DNA from: Pseudorhizobium xiangyangii
GTDB taxonomy: Bacteria; Pseudomonadota; Alphaproteobacteria; Rhizobiales; Rhizobiaceae
NCBI RefSeq assembly: GCF_020531965.1
Contig: NZ_JAJAWH010000014.1
Span: 62,001-126,000, forward strand
Length of the DNA stretch: 64,000 bases
Reading direction: 5' to 3'
Positions 52,550 through 60,302 of the stretch are shown piece after piece. The position numbers were made by a program, and so were the translations under genes. The notes under the pieces are model-generated. The model saw nothing but the letters and a program-made list of their open reading frames with translations. It did no database searches and was not told where the DNA came from. Each line of letters begins with the position of its first letter. The first letter of the stretch is position 1.

Positions 52550-52577
52550 GTTGGGGCCAATAGGCCGGGATGCTTGG

Positions 52578-53483
52578 ATGAACCTGCGCGCGCTCATGTA
52601 TTTCGACGAGGTCGTCCGCACGAATTCGATGCGGGCGGCGGCGGAAAACCTTAACGTCGCGGCGACTGCTGTCAGCCGGCAGATCGAAAATCTCGAGGAG
52701 CATTTCGGCGCGCAGCTGGTGGAGCGAACCAACCGGGGCATCAAGCTGACGGCGGCCGGCCGGCTGCTGGCCGAAAGGGCAGGGCGCACCCTGCGCGAAC
52801 TGGAGCACGTGCATCAGCTGATCGAGGACCTGCAGGGCCTCGAGAGCGGGAAGGTGGTGCTCTACGCCAACGGCGCGACCGTCGCCAATGTCATCGCGCC
52901 GGTGCTGGCCGAATTCAGCCTCCGCTACCCGAAACTGCGCTTCGAAGTGACGATCGGCAGTGCACGCGAGGCGATAGAGGCATTGACGACCGGTGAGGCG
53001 GATATCGCCGTCACGCTGTTTGCATCGACAATGTCCGGCGTGAAGCTGCGGCTTCGCTCGGAAATCCTCTATGACGTCATCATCAATCCAAAAGAGCCGG
53101 TTGCCTCCACCAGGCACATATCGCTTGAGGAACTGGCGCGACTGCCATTGGCACTACCTGACCGCAGCTTTGCGGCGCGGCAGGCCATCGAGGAGATGTT
53201 TTCCCGAGAAAAGCTGGATGTCGATCCCGTATTTACCACCAGTTCGCTGGATATGCTGAAGGAGCTGGTGCTGCGCGGTGCCGCCGTGACGCTGCTACCC
53301 GCGCTTTCCGTCCAGCGCGAAATTGAAGCCGGCACGCTGGCTGCCGTTCCCGTGGCCGATGACAAGGCGGTCCGTACGGCAGTCGATCTCTGCGTCTCGC
53401 CCGATCGACAACTGTCGTTTGCGGCCAACACGTTGGCTGAATTCATCGAAGACTACATGCGTCGCTCGGCGGGGCAGGTGTAG
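52578..53483 (+). CDS. LysR-family regulator between the two peptide transporter sets
   Basis: A 301-residue LysR protein. The HTH reads LRALMYFDEVVRTNSMRAAAENLNVAATAVSRQIENLE, followed by FGAQLVERTNRGIKLTAAGRLL. The effector domain is standard (TTGEADIAVTLFA). It lies 28 bases after the last ATPase gene, so it may be cotranscribed with that operon and regulate it. Alternatively it controls the binding protein gene 128 bases downstream. ATG 52578 gives the family-like start. An upstream extension to 52521 overlaps the ATPase gene. Confidence 0.91.
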   Translation: MNLRALMYFDEVVRTNSMRAAAENLNVAATAVSRQIENLEEHFGAQLVERTNRGIKLTAAGRLLAERAGRTLRELEHVHQLIEDLQGLESGKVVLYANGATVANVIAPVLAEFSLRYPKLRFEVTIGSAREAIEALTTGEADIAVTLFASTMSGVKLRLRSEILYDVIINPKEPVASTRHISLEELARLPLALPDRSFAARQAIEEMFSREKLDVDPVFTTSSLDMLKELVLRGAAVTLLPALSVQREIEAGTLAAVPVADDKAVRTAVDLCVSPDRQLSFAANTLAEFIEDYMRRSAGQV

Positions 53484-53611
53484 CACTGTCGTCTTTGGTG
53501 TAGCTGTTTCGGCTACGCTGGCTTTTGTTTTTATCTATTGTGTGTTCGCAGGCGAAATGTCATATCCGCGTTGATGGCCCGTGAGGCCCCAGACCATCGA
53601 TGAGGTCCAAG

Positions 53612-55135
53612 ATGCGCATTCCGTCTCTTCCGCATGCCGCTTTCCTGCTTCGTGCTTCTCTTGCCGCTGCCGCCGTGACAGCCGCAGGCTTCGCGGGGCC
53701 TGTTTTCGCGGCAGCGAAGACGTCCGTGACAATCGGTATGTCGGTGGAGCCAATCGGGCTTGACCCGACCATTGCTGCACCTGTGGCGATCGGCCAGGTA
53801 ACCTGGCAGAACATTTTCGAAGGCCTCACGACCATAGACCGCCAGGGGAAGGTGCAGCCGCAACTGGCCGAAAGCTGGGACATATCCGATGATGGCCTCA
53901 CTTATACGTTCAGGCTCCGCCAAGGCGTGAGTTTCCACGACGGCGAAACATTCGACTCGTCCGTGGCCAGGTTTGCGATCGACCGCGCGCGGGGCGATGC
54001 GTCGGTCAATCCGCAGAAGCGCTATTTCCAGTCCATCGAAAGCATCGAAACGCCGGATGCACAGACACTGGTCCTGAAGTTGGGCAAGCCGACCGGCAGT
54101 CTCCTCTACTGGCTGGCCTGGCCGTCATCGAGCATGGTTGGAACCCGGTCAGCCGACAACAACAAGACCACGCCCGTCGGTACCGGTCCGTTCAAGTTCG
54201 TGAACTGGGCAAAGGGCGAGAAGGTCGAACTGGCCCGCAATCCGGACTATTGGAACAGCCAAGCTGCGGCCAAGCTTGAAGGCGCTGTCTTCCGTTTCAT
54301 GTCGGATCCGCAGGCGCAGTCCGCCGCCCTGCAGGCCGGTGACGTCGATGCGTTTCCGGAATTTGCCGCGCCCGAGCTGATACAGAGTTTCGAGGGCGAT
54401 GAGCGCCTTGCCACGGTCATCGGCCACACCGAGTTGAAGGTCGTGGCGGGGATGAACAACACCCGCAAACCTTTCGATGACAAGCGCGTGCGCCAGGCAC
54501 TGATGATGGCGATCGACCGGAACATGATCGTGGAAGGGGCGTGGTCAGGCCTCGGCACATCCATCGGCAGCCACTACACGCCCAATGATCCGGGCTATGT
54601 CGATCTTACGGGCACCTACACCTATGACCCGGAAAAGGCGAAGGCGCTTCTTGCCGAGGCAGGCTATCCGGACGGCCTCAGCTTTACGATCAAGGCGCCG
54701 CAGATGGCCTATGCGCAGCGGACCTCACAGGTCATGCAGGCCATGTTCTCCGAGATCGGCGTCACGATGAACATCGAGACGACGGAGTTTCCGGCCAAAT
54801 GGGTGTCGGACGTACTGAAGGCTGGCGACTACGACATGACGATCGTCGCCCATGCGGAACCCATGGATATCGACATCTACGCGCGTGATCCCTACTACTT
54901 CAACTACAAGAACCCGGCGTTCAACACGGTGCTGGAAAAGGTCCAGCAAACGGCCGACCCGTCCGAGCAGGCGGCTTTGTACGGTGAAGCACAGAAGATC
55001 CTGGCCGATGATGTTCCGGCGCTCTACCTGTTCGTGATGCCGAAACTCGGCGTTTGGGACAAGAAACTGAAGGGGCTCTGGGAGAACGAGCCCATTCCGT
55101 CCAACGTGCTGGCGGAGGTCCATTGGGAGGAGTGA
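53612..55135 (+). CDS. Peptide/nickel-type ABC substrate-binding protein, second set
   Basis: A 507-residue family 5 binding protein with a signal peptide ending GPVFAAA. VEPIGLDPTIAAPVAIGQVTWQNIFEGLTT, AESWDISDDGLTYTFRLRQGVSFHDG and GTGPFKFVNWAKGEKVELARNPDYW are family landmarks. GAGG lies five or six bases before ATG 53612. ATG 53600 is too close upstream. It is only distantly like the binding protein at 47320, so a different ligand is likely. Two permease genes follow after a 181-base gap that holds a hairpin. No ATPase genes are in this set. Confidence 0.93.
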   Translation: MRIPSLPHAAFLLRASLAAAAVTAAGFAGPVFAAAKTSVTIGMSVEPIGLDPTIAAPVAIGQVTWQNIFEGLTTIDRQGKVQPQLAESWDISDDGLTYTFRLRQGVSFHDGETFDSSVARFAIDRARGDASVNPQKRYFQSIESIETPDAQTLVLKLGKPTGSLLYWLAWPSSSMVGTRSADNNKTTPVGTGPFKFVNWAKGEKVELARNPDYWNSQAAAKLEGAVFRFMSDPQAQSAALQAGDVDAFPEFAAPELIQSFEGDERLATVIGHTELKVVAGMNNTRKPFDDKRVRQALMMAIDRNMIVEGAWSGLGTSIGSHYTPNDPGYVDLTGTYTYDPEKAKALLAEAGYPDGLSFTIKAPQMAYAQRTSQVMQAMFSEIGVTMNIETTEFPAKWVSDVLKAGDYDMTIVAHAEPMDIDIYARDPYYFNYKNPAFNTVLEKVQQTADPSEQAALYGEAQKILADDVPALYLFVMPKLGVWDKKLKGLWENEPIPSNVLAEVHWEE

Positions 55136-55173
55136 ATGCAGAGGTTTTCGGAGTGATTGCGTTCCACTCCCCA

Positions 55174-55198
55174 ACCCCTCCCAATAACGGGGAGGGGT
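55174..55198. repeat. Palindromic intergenic element between binding protein and permease genes
   Basis: ACCCCTCCC (55174-55182) is mirrored by GGGGAGGGGT (55189-55198), loop about 6 bases. This C-rich/G-rich type resembles short interspersed palindromes of rhizobia. Only one copy is seen here, so the repeat label is tentative. Nothing else is evident in 55136-55316. Confidence 0.5.
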
Positions 55199-55316
55199 CT
55201 GATCCGCCGTACTGCCACGCCACATTGACTGTTTTTCGAAGGGAAATAGGGCCTCGCGGCATATTCTCTTCCCCCATGTGTAGATGTCCGGCAGGCCAGA
55301 GAGGGTTCGGCGGAAT

Positions 55317-56267
55317 ATGATCTCCTTACTCCTGCGCCGCACCGTCAGTCTTTTCGTTACCCTTCTCGTCGTTTCAGCCCTGATCTTCCTGGTTATGGGT
55401 CTTTTGCCGGGAGATCCGGCCTCCATCATGCTCGGCACTTCGGCAAGTCCCGACACGCTGGCGGCGCTGAGGAGCGAGCTTGGTCTCGATCAGTCCCTGC
55501 CGGTGCGCTATCTGTCCTGGCTGGGGAGCGCTCTTCAGGGCGATCTCGGTCGCTCCTACACCTACAGTGTCCCCGTTGCGGGCTTGATCGCGGACAGGCT
55601 TGCGGTAACGCTGCCGCTTGCGCTGATGGCGATCCTGATGTCGGTCGCGATCGCGGTGCCTTTGGGAGTTCAGGCCGCCCGCCATCACAACCGCCCGATC
55701 GACGTCGCCATAAGCCTGTTTTCCTATGTGGGCATTGCCGTGCCGGCATTCTGGATCGGGCTCCTGTTGATCCTCACGTTTGCGACGACGCTGGGATGGT
55801 TGCCTGCCAGCGGCTTTCCAGGCTGGGGTGCAGGTCTGGGCGCTGCCCTGAAAACACTAGCTCTTCCGGCCGTAGCGCTGGCGATACCGCAGGCAGCCGT
55901 TCTGACACGGGTGACGCGATCGGCGGTGCTGGAAAACATCAACGAGGATTTCGTGCGGACGGCACGGGCCAAGGGGTTGGGGGAGACGACTGCGATCTGG
56001 CGACATGCGCTGCCGGCCGCTCTGGTGCCGGTCCTGACCATGCTGGGTCTGCAGTTCACCTTTCTGGTCGCCGGCGCCGTGCTGGTCGAGAACGTCTTCA
56101 ATCTGCCGGGCCTTGGCCGTCTTGCTTTCCAATCACTTTCTCAACGCGACATCATTGTCATGCAGAACGTGGTGCTGTTCTTCGCGGCCATCGTCATCAT
56201 CATGAATTTCATCGTCGATCTTGCCTATCTTGTCGTCGATCCGCGGCTGCGGGCGGCCGAGCAATGA
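55317..56267 (+). CDS. Peptide ABC transporter permease (DppB type), second set
   Basis: A 316-residue permease starting MISLLLRRTVSLFVTLLVVSALIFLVMGLLPGDPA, the typical DppB opening. The coupling loop is FVRTARAKGLGETTAIWRHALPAALVPVLTM, and VENVFNLPGLGRLAFQSLSQRDII is near the end. ATG 55317 follows GAGAGGG at 11 bases. An extension to 55284 is less likely. It overlaps the second permease by four bases (ATGA). Confidence 0.94.
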   Translation: MISLLLRRTVSLFVTLLVVSALIFLVMGLLPGDPASIMLGTSASPDTLAALRSELGLDQSLPVRYLSWLGSALQGDLGRSYTYSVPVAGLIADRLAVTLPLALMAILMSVAIAVPLGVQAARHHNRPIDVAISLFSYVGIAVPAFWIGLLLILTFATTLGWLPASGFPGWGAGLGAALKTLALPAVALAIPQAAVLTRVTRSAVLENINEDFVRTARAKGLGETTAIWRHALPAALVPVLTMLGLQFTFLVAGAVLVENVFNLPGLGRLAFQSLSQRDIIVMQNVVLFFAAIVIIMNFIVDLAYLVVDPRLRAAEQ

Positions 56268-57082
56268 TCCGAGCGCTGCGTCGCCGTCCGGTGCTGATGA
56301 TCGGCGCCTTCACCACCACGCTCCTCACGGCGGTGGCTCTGCTCTCTCTTTTCTGGACGCCTTTCCCGCCGACGAAGATCCAGATCCTGCAGAGGCTCAA
56401 GCCGCCTCTTGAACAAGGATTGCTTGGCACGGACCAGTTCGGTCGTGACGTTGCTTCCATGCTGATGGCGGGTGCCTGGAATTCGCTGTCTATCGCGTTT
56501 GCTGCGGTCCTTATCGGAGCCACGGTCGGTACTGCCATCGGGCTGGTGGTCAGCGTGCGGCGGGGCTGGCTGGAGATGCTCGTCATGCGCGCCTGCGACG
56601 TGATCTTCGCCGTGCCGCCGATCCTCTCGGCCATGGTGCTTGGGGCGTTCATCGGTGCTGGCCGGTTCACCGCGATTATTGCGATTGCGACCTTCATGGT
56701 GCCTGTTTTCGCCCGGCTGACGCTTGCGGCCGCCCTCCAGATCTGGACGCGCGCCTATGTGCATGCCGCAATCGGCATGGGACGGTCGCCGCTCAAGATT
56801 ACTGTCGTCCACGTCCTGCCGAATATCGCCAACCAGATCGTCGTGCAGGTGACGATCCAGCTTGGTCTCGCAATCCTGACGGAAGCGGGGCTAAGCTACC
56901 TTGGCCTCGGACTGGCGCCTCCTGCGCCGACATGGGGCAGGATGCTCGCCGACGCCCAGACCTTCTTTGGGCAGGCGCCATGGCTTGCTCTCCTTCCCGG
57001 CATGGCCATCGCTCTTGCGGTCACCGGGTTCAGTCTGCTTGGCGACGGGCTGCGTGACATGCTCGATCCCCGCTCGCGCTGA
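56264..57082 (+). CDS. Peptide ABC transporter permease (DppC type), second set
   Basis: A 272-residue permease. LGTDQFGRDVASMLMAGAWNSL is the DppC signature, and the coupling loop is YVHAAIGMGRSPLKITVVHVLPNIANQIVV. LSYLGLGLAPPAPTWGRMLADAQ follows. The ATG overlaps the stop of the previous permease. The frame running upstream inside that gene is not used. The transcript would end here: the next element is an EcfG promoter. The missing ATPases must come from elsewhere, possibly 50967-52549. Confidence 0.94.
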   Translation: MIRALRRRPVLMIGAFTTTLLTAVALLSLFWTPFPPTKIQILQRLKPPLEQGLLGTDQFGRDVASMLMAGAWNSLSIAFAAVLIGATVGTAIGLVVSVRRGWLEMLVMRACDVIFAVPPILSAMVLGAFIGAGRFTAIIAIATFMVPVFARLTLAAALQIWTRAYVHAAIGMGRSPLKITVVHVLPNIANQIVVQVTIQLGLAILTEAGLSYLGLGLAPPAPTWGRMLADAQTFFGQAPWLALLPGMAIALAVTGFSLLGDGLRDMLDPRSR

Positions 57083-57103
57083 TCTTCCCTCGCCATAAAA
57101 ACG

Positions 57104-57128
57104 GGAACAAATTCCCGCGCGAGCCGTT
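57104..57128 (+). promoter_or_regulatory. EcfG-type promoter, exact consensus, for the DUF883-type operon
   Basis: GGAAC 57104-57108, 16 bases, CGTT 57125-57128. Transcription would start near 57135, leaving a leader of about 180 bases before ATG 57315. Confidence 0.82.
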
Positions 57129-57195
57129 CATTGCTCGCAGCATGGAAGGGGCGGCCCGTACTGCGCGTCTGTTTCTCCGGCCCTGGAGAGCGACG

Positions 57196-57249
57196 ATGAG
57201 GTGTTTCCTTCGCTGGCTCGCGGGACTTCCGATCCCCTGTTTCTTTTGA
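57196..57249 (+). CDS. Possible 17-residue leader peptide
   Basis: In the leader of the DUF883-type gene, ATG 57196 has GGAG seven bases upstream and reads MRCFLRWLAGLPIPCFF, then TGA. A longer in-frame form from ATG 57142 gives 35 residues. It is hydrophobic and basic. Support is the ribosome site and position after an exact EcfG promoter. Length is too short to judge coding character. Confidence 0.3.
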   Translation: MRCFLRWLAGLPIPCFF

Positions 57250-57314
57250 GGTAACTCAAGGAATCCACCCGCGATCGCGGATACTATCGATTGAACAAGA
57301 ATGGGAGAATGATG

Positions 57315-57662
57315 ATGGCACAAGATCCAGGTTCGAATGCGCGGGTGCGCAGGGCGACGGCAACTGCGGCTGCGGCCACAAGCGATATCGAGCTTCAGAT
57401 CCAGCAACTGCGCGACGATATTGCAACGCTTGCACGCAGCGTCGCGACTGTCGGCTCGGAAAAGGCCGACGACTATCGCACGCGTGTACGCAAGGCGACC
57501 AACGATGCTGCTGACGCTTCATTGCAGATGGTCGAGGCTGCACGAGAGCAGGCGATTTCCCTTGAAAAGGATCTGGAACGCAAGATCCGCACAAATCCGC
57601 TGCAGGCCGTGGCGATAGCCGCCGGCGTTGGTTTTGTGATCGCGCTTCTGGCACGTCGCTGA
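57315..57662 (+). CDS. DUF883/ElaB-YqjD-like membrane-anchored protein
   Basis: A 115-residue protein with an amphipathic helical body (IELQIQQLRDDIATLARSVATV, RVRKATNDAADASLQMVEAA) and a C-terminal hydrophobic segment (NPLQAVAIAAGVGFVIALLARR). This layout matches the DUF883 family, whose E. coli members ElaB and YqjD anchor ribosomes to the membrane in stationary phase. ATG 57315 has GGGAG seven bases upstream. The two ATG codons just before it are too close. Its stop overlaps the start of the next gene (TGATG). An exact EcfG promoter upstream fits a stationary-phase role. Confidence 0.88.
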   Translation: MAQDPGSNARVRRATATAAAATSDIELQIQQLRDDIATLARSVATVGSEKADDYRTRVRKATNDAADASLQMVEAAREQAISLEKDLERKIRTNPLQAVAIAAGVGFVIALLARR

Positions 57663-58147
57663 TGCTTGCCGGACTGGCTCCGCTTCTCGCGTCGCTGGCA
57701 GCGATGGATGCCAATGCATTCATCCAACGTGCGCGGCGCAATGCCATCCTTTATGCGTTCATGCTGCTGTTTGTCCTCACAGCTTACGGCACGCTCGTAG
57801 CGGCGGCGGCAATCGCGATCGCGCAGCGCATGGGAGCGATAGGCGCTCTTCTCACGGTCGCAGGGGGGGCATTGTTTCTGGCGCTGGTCATGTTCCTCAT
57901 TGCGCGCGGGATGTCGCGGGCTGAAGAAAAGCGAAAGCGGGAAGCTGCTGCAAGCAGTGGAAGCCGGGCACTGATGGTGACTGCAGCAATCTCTGCACTG
58001 CCGGTCCTCATCAAATCCCGGCCGATCGCACTGCTCGCGCTTGCCGGTGGGCTCGGCTTCCTGGCGATGAAGAACATCGACACGCTCGCGCCGGGGCGGG
58101 GTCGCGGCGCGGGCCGGTACCCCGCTGAACCGCCTGCGCAGCCATAA
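57662..58147 (+). CDS. Membrane protein cotranscribed with the DUF883-type gene
   Basis: A 161-residue membrane protein. Two long helices (AILYAFMLLFVLTAYGTLVAAAAIAIA and LLTVAGGALFLALVMFLIARGM) are followed by a charged stretch (EEKRKREAAA) and a third hydrophobic region (PIALLALAGGLGFLAMKNI). The helix-helix-charge layout resembles the phage holin superfamily III/DUF1469 type of proteins often found beside DUF883 genes. ATG 57662 overlaps the previous stop by one base, so both are translated together. Function is unknown. Confidence 0.82.
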   Translation: MLAGLAPLLASLAAMDANAFIQRARRNAILYAFMLLFVLTAYGTLVAAAAIAIAQRMGAIGALLTVAGGALFLALVMFLIARGMSRAEEKRKREAAASSGSRALMVTAAISALPVLIKSRPIALLALAGGLGFLAMKNIDTLAPGRGRGAGRYPAEPPAQP

Positions 58148-58148
58148 G

Positions 58149-58904
58149 CTAGATAAAGGGCCGCCCGGTCTCGTTGGGCGGCCTCCACCCCGCAAGGCGG
58201 TAGAGCCCTTCAATTTCGACGACCTCGCAGCCTCGGTCCAGCCACCGTACCAGTCCCTGTTCGGCCAGTTTCCGCAGCGTCTTGTTCGTGTGGACCAGCG
58301 ACAATCCCAGCGTGTCGGCGACGTGCTGCTGCGTCAGTGGCAGCTGTCGATGCTCCTGATGCCCTCCGACGGTCGCCTGAGCGCGGGCATCCAGGAAAGC
58401 AAGCAGATATGCCGCGCGTTCCTGCGCGTTGCGTCTTCCTATGCTGAGCAGGTGTTCGTCCAGCATCGATTCTTCCCGCGCCGCGATCCATGTGATGTCG
58501 AAGGCCAGAGTCGGTTGATCGCGGAAAAGCGTCGGGAGTTTGTCCCGCTCGAAGATGCAAAGCGTCATTTTCGTCAACGCCTCCACCGAATGCTGCATTT
58601 CCTTCATCACATTGCCCTGCAGGCCGATCAGGTCACCAGGCAGGACATAGTTTAGGATCTGCCGCCGGCCGTCTTCCAGGATCTTGTATCGAAAGCCCCA
58701 GCCGCTCAGGACAGAGTAAAGGGAAGGGTTGCGTTCTCCCTCGACCATGATGGCCATCCCCGGCGCGGCCGGCATCTCGGCAACCTTGAACCTGGACACA
58801 AACGAGAGTTCCTCGGAAGTGAACTCACGAAATGCGCTCCGCTGGCGCAAGGGACAGTATTCGCAGGAAATGCGAGGCGGAACGACAGGTCTGGGATTCG
58901 CCAT
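58149..58904 (-). CDS. Crp/Fnr-family transcriptional regulator
   Basis: A 251-residue regulator with an N-terminal cyclic-nucleotide-like fold (GMAIMVEGERNPSLYSVLSGWGF, VLPGDLIGLQGN) and a C-terminal winged HTH (LPLTQQHVADTLGLSLVHTNKTLRKL). It has Cys14, Cys17 and Cys116. FNR oxygen sensors carry three clustered N-terminal cysteines plus one near 122, so one is missing here and an iron-sulfur cluster is doubtful. FixK-like regulators without a cluster are the alternative. The two genes on its upstream side are those of the stress locus. No EcfG site precedes it. The intergenic 58905-59022 has no clear operator. Confidence 0.92.
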   Translation of the reverse strand: MANPRPVVPPRISCEYCPLRQRSAFREFTSEELSFVSRFKVAEMPAAPGMAIMVEGERNPSLYSVLSGWGFRYKILEDGRRQILNYVLPGDLIGLQGNVMKEMQHSVEALTKMTLCIFERDKLPTLFRDQPTLAFDITWIAAREESMLDEHLLSIGRRNAQERAAYLLAFLDARAQATVGGHQEHRQLPLTQQHVADTLGLSLVHTNKTLRKLAEQGLVRWLDRGCEVVEIEGLYRLAGWRPPNETGRPFI

Positions 58905-59022
58905 TGGTCTCAGTCAGCAGAGAGGAACGACATCGTTTAGCGCACTGGACCGATGATGGTTGTGTCTTTTTTAAATGACCGGCGCGCGGGGCAATGATCT
59001 ACGGGATTTTTAGGTTTAGCAA

Positions 59023-59397
59023 ATGAAGATCCCAGAAGCCCGCATCCTCGTTGTCGATCCGGTGTATCTTGTCGCCATGGAGGCGGAACGTATTCTGACG
59101 GATCGCCTGGAATGCAGGGTCCAGATCGCCATGCCGCGTGAGTGCCAGGTGGTTCTCGACGAGACGTCGTTCGATGTGGTGGTCATGGAAGGCCTGTTGG
59201 TGAAGGGCGAGCGGCATGATCTTCTCATGCGTCATCAGCTTGCAGGCACCGGCATAGTGTTCACCGCATTCACCAATGACTTCTTTGACGATCTCGAAGG
59301 TTTCTTGGGCGTCAAGCTTGTCTCCAAGCCATTCGACGACGAAGAGTTGACGGAGGCGGTGCGCGCGGCACTCGCCCTCCGTCTGGATATGGCCTAG
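59023..59397 (+). CDS. Degenerate single-domain receiver protein (phospho-site Asp replaced)
   Basis: A 124-residue protein with the receiver fold and no output domain. It starts ARILVVDPVYLVAMEAERIL, where a normal receiver has two acidic residues (DD or ED) in place of DP. The strand-3 segment is FDVVVMEGLLV, so the phospho-accepting Asp is replaced by Glu56. The conserved Lys is kept (LVSKPFDDEEL). It cannot be phosphorylated in the usual way and may act as a constitutively active-like or competing receiver. It is convergent with ecfG, with stop codons overlapping at a CTAG, and sits in the stress locus, where single-domain receivers are known to tune the phosphorelay. Confidence 0.85.
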   Translation: MKIPEARILVVDPVYLVAMEAERILTDRLECRVQIAMPRECQVVLDETSFDVVVMEGLLVKGERHDLLMRHQLAGTGIVFTAFTNDFFDDLEGFLGVKLVSKPFDDEELTEAVRAALALRLDMA

Positions 59398-59957
59398 CCG
59401 CCAAAGGCTCTCGCAGTGATGGCCGCGTGACCGGCATCGGGCCCGAAGTCGCCTTCGCCGGATACGCCAAGCAGTTCCTGGAGGCGCGTACGCGCCCGGC
59501 TTACGCGGCTCTTGATCGTACCCACGGCGCATCCGCAGATCGTCGCAGCCTCCTCATAGGCGAAACCCGCCGCCCCGACGAGGATGATCGCTTCGCGCTG
59601 GTCATCGGGAAGCTTGTCGAGCGCCTTGCGAAAGTCCTGGAGGTCAAGCCTGCCGTACTGTTCGGGGTGCACGGAAAAGCGCTCGCTGAACAGGCCGTCG
59701 GTATCCTGCACCTCTCGCCCGCGCTTGCGCATCTGGCTGTAGAATTCATTGCGGAGGATTGTAAATAGCCATGCCCGCATGTTCGTGCCGGCCGTAAAGC
59801 TTGTCTGGTTGGCCCAAGCCTTCATGATGGTGTCCTGGACCAGGTCATCTGCCTTGTCGTGGCGACCGGTCAGCGAAACCGCGAAGGCCCTCAGATTGGG
59901 CAAGGATGCGAGTAGGTCGCGCTTGAAGCCGCGATCGTCGTCCTCGGTTGTCGTCAT
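59394..59957 (-). CDS. ecfG: General stress ECF sigma factor EcfG
   Basis: A 187-residue sigma factor of the EcfG (ECF15) group. Region 2 reads FAVSLTGRHDKADDLVQDTIMKAW and WLFTILRNEFYSQMRKRGRE. Region 4 reads LPDDQREAIILVGAAGFAYEEAATICGCAVGTIKSRVSRAR. It is known in this class that NepR holds EcfG inactive until phosphorylated PhyR removes NepR. The ATG overlaps the nepR stop (ATGA), so the two are translationally coupled, and phyR is divergent. The gene is therefore the direct target of the switch. Its consensus promoters occur 12 times in the window. Confidence 0.96.
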   Translation of the reverse strand: MTTTEDDDRGFKRDLLASLPNLRAFAVSLTGRHDKADDLVQDTIMKAWANQTSFTAGTNMRAWLFTILRNEFYSQMRKRGREVQDTDGLFSERFSVHPEQYGRLDLQDFRKALDKLPDDQREAIILVGAAGFAYEEAATICGCAVGTIKSRVSRARTRLQELLGVSGEGDFGPDAGHAAITARAFGG

Positions 59958-60166
59958 TTTACCTTCACCGACTTGGTATTGCGTTCAGCCTCTTCCAGTT
60001 TTTCCAGAAGATCCAGAAAACGGTCAGGAATACCCTCCTCCTGCACCGCATCGTAAAAGTCGCGAAGCTTTCGGGATATCGATGCATTGGGCTGCACCGA
60101 TCCGGGCCTGATTTCATTGTGGGAGATGATCATGTCCTGCTTTTTTCTGTTGTCGTCACTCATCAT
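59954..60166 (-). CDS. nepR: Anti-sigma factor NepR
   Basis: A 70-residue anti-sigma factor that binds EcfG in growing cells and PhyR~P under stress. The core reads SISRKLRDFYDAVQEEGIPDRFLDLLEKLEEAE, the two NepR helices joined by the PDRFLDLL motif. The N-terminal 30 residues are variable and probably disordered. Start 60166 (or the adjacent ATG 60163) has AGG about seven bases upstream. The frame running to 60265 crosses the promoter and is not used. It is coupled to ecfG by a four-base overlap and divergent from phyR. Confidence 0.94.
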   Translation of the reverse strand: MMSDDNRKKQDMIISHNEIRPGSVQPNASISRKLRDFYDAVQEEGIPDRFLDLLEKLEEAERNTKSVKVK

Positions 60167-60197
60167 TCGGCAGCCTGTTGCGATATCGTGACGAGAC

Positions 60198-60222
60198 AAT
60201 GCCGTAGGCCGAAAAAAGTTCC
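60198..60222 (-). promoter_or_regulatory. EcfG-like promoter, one mismatch, for nepR-ecfG
   Basis: Minus strand GGAAC (60222-60218), 16 bases, CATT (60201-60198), consensus CGTT. Transcription would start near 60191, about 25 bases before nepR. Confidence 0.6.
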
Positions 60223-60232
60223 ACCCTCTTGC

Positions 60233-60257
60233 GGAACTTTTTTTCCAGCACCACGTT
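60233..60257 (+). promoter_or_regulatory. EcfG-type promoter, exact consensus, for phyR
   Basis: GGAAC 60233-60237, 16 bases, CGTT 60254-60257. It is back to back with the nepR promoter, leaving 10 bases between the two -35 boxes, as at ku1. Confidence 0.88.
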
Positions 60258-60302
60258 CTCACCATGTTAATTTGCCCACCGGGGCATCAGGGGAGTATAT
60301 GA

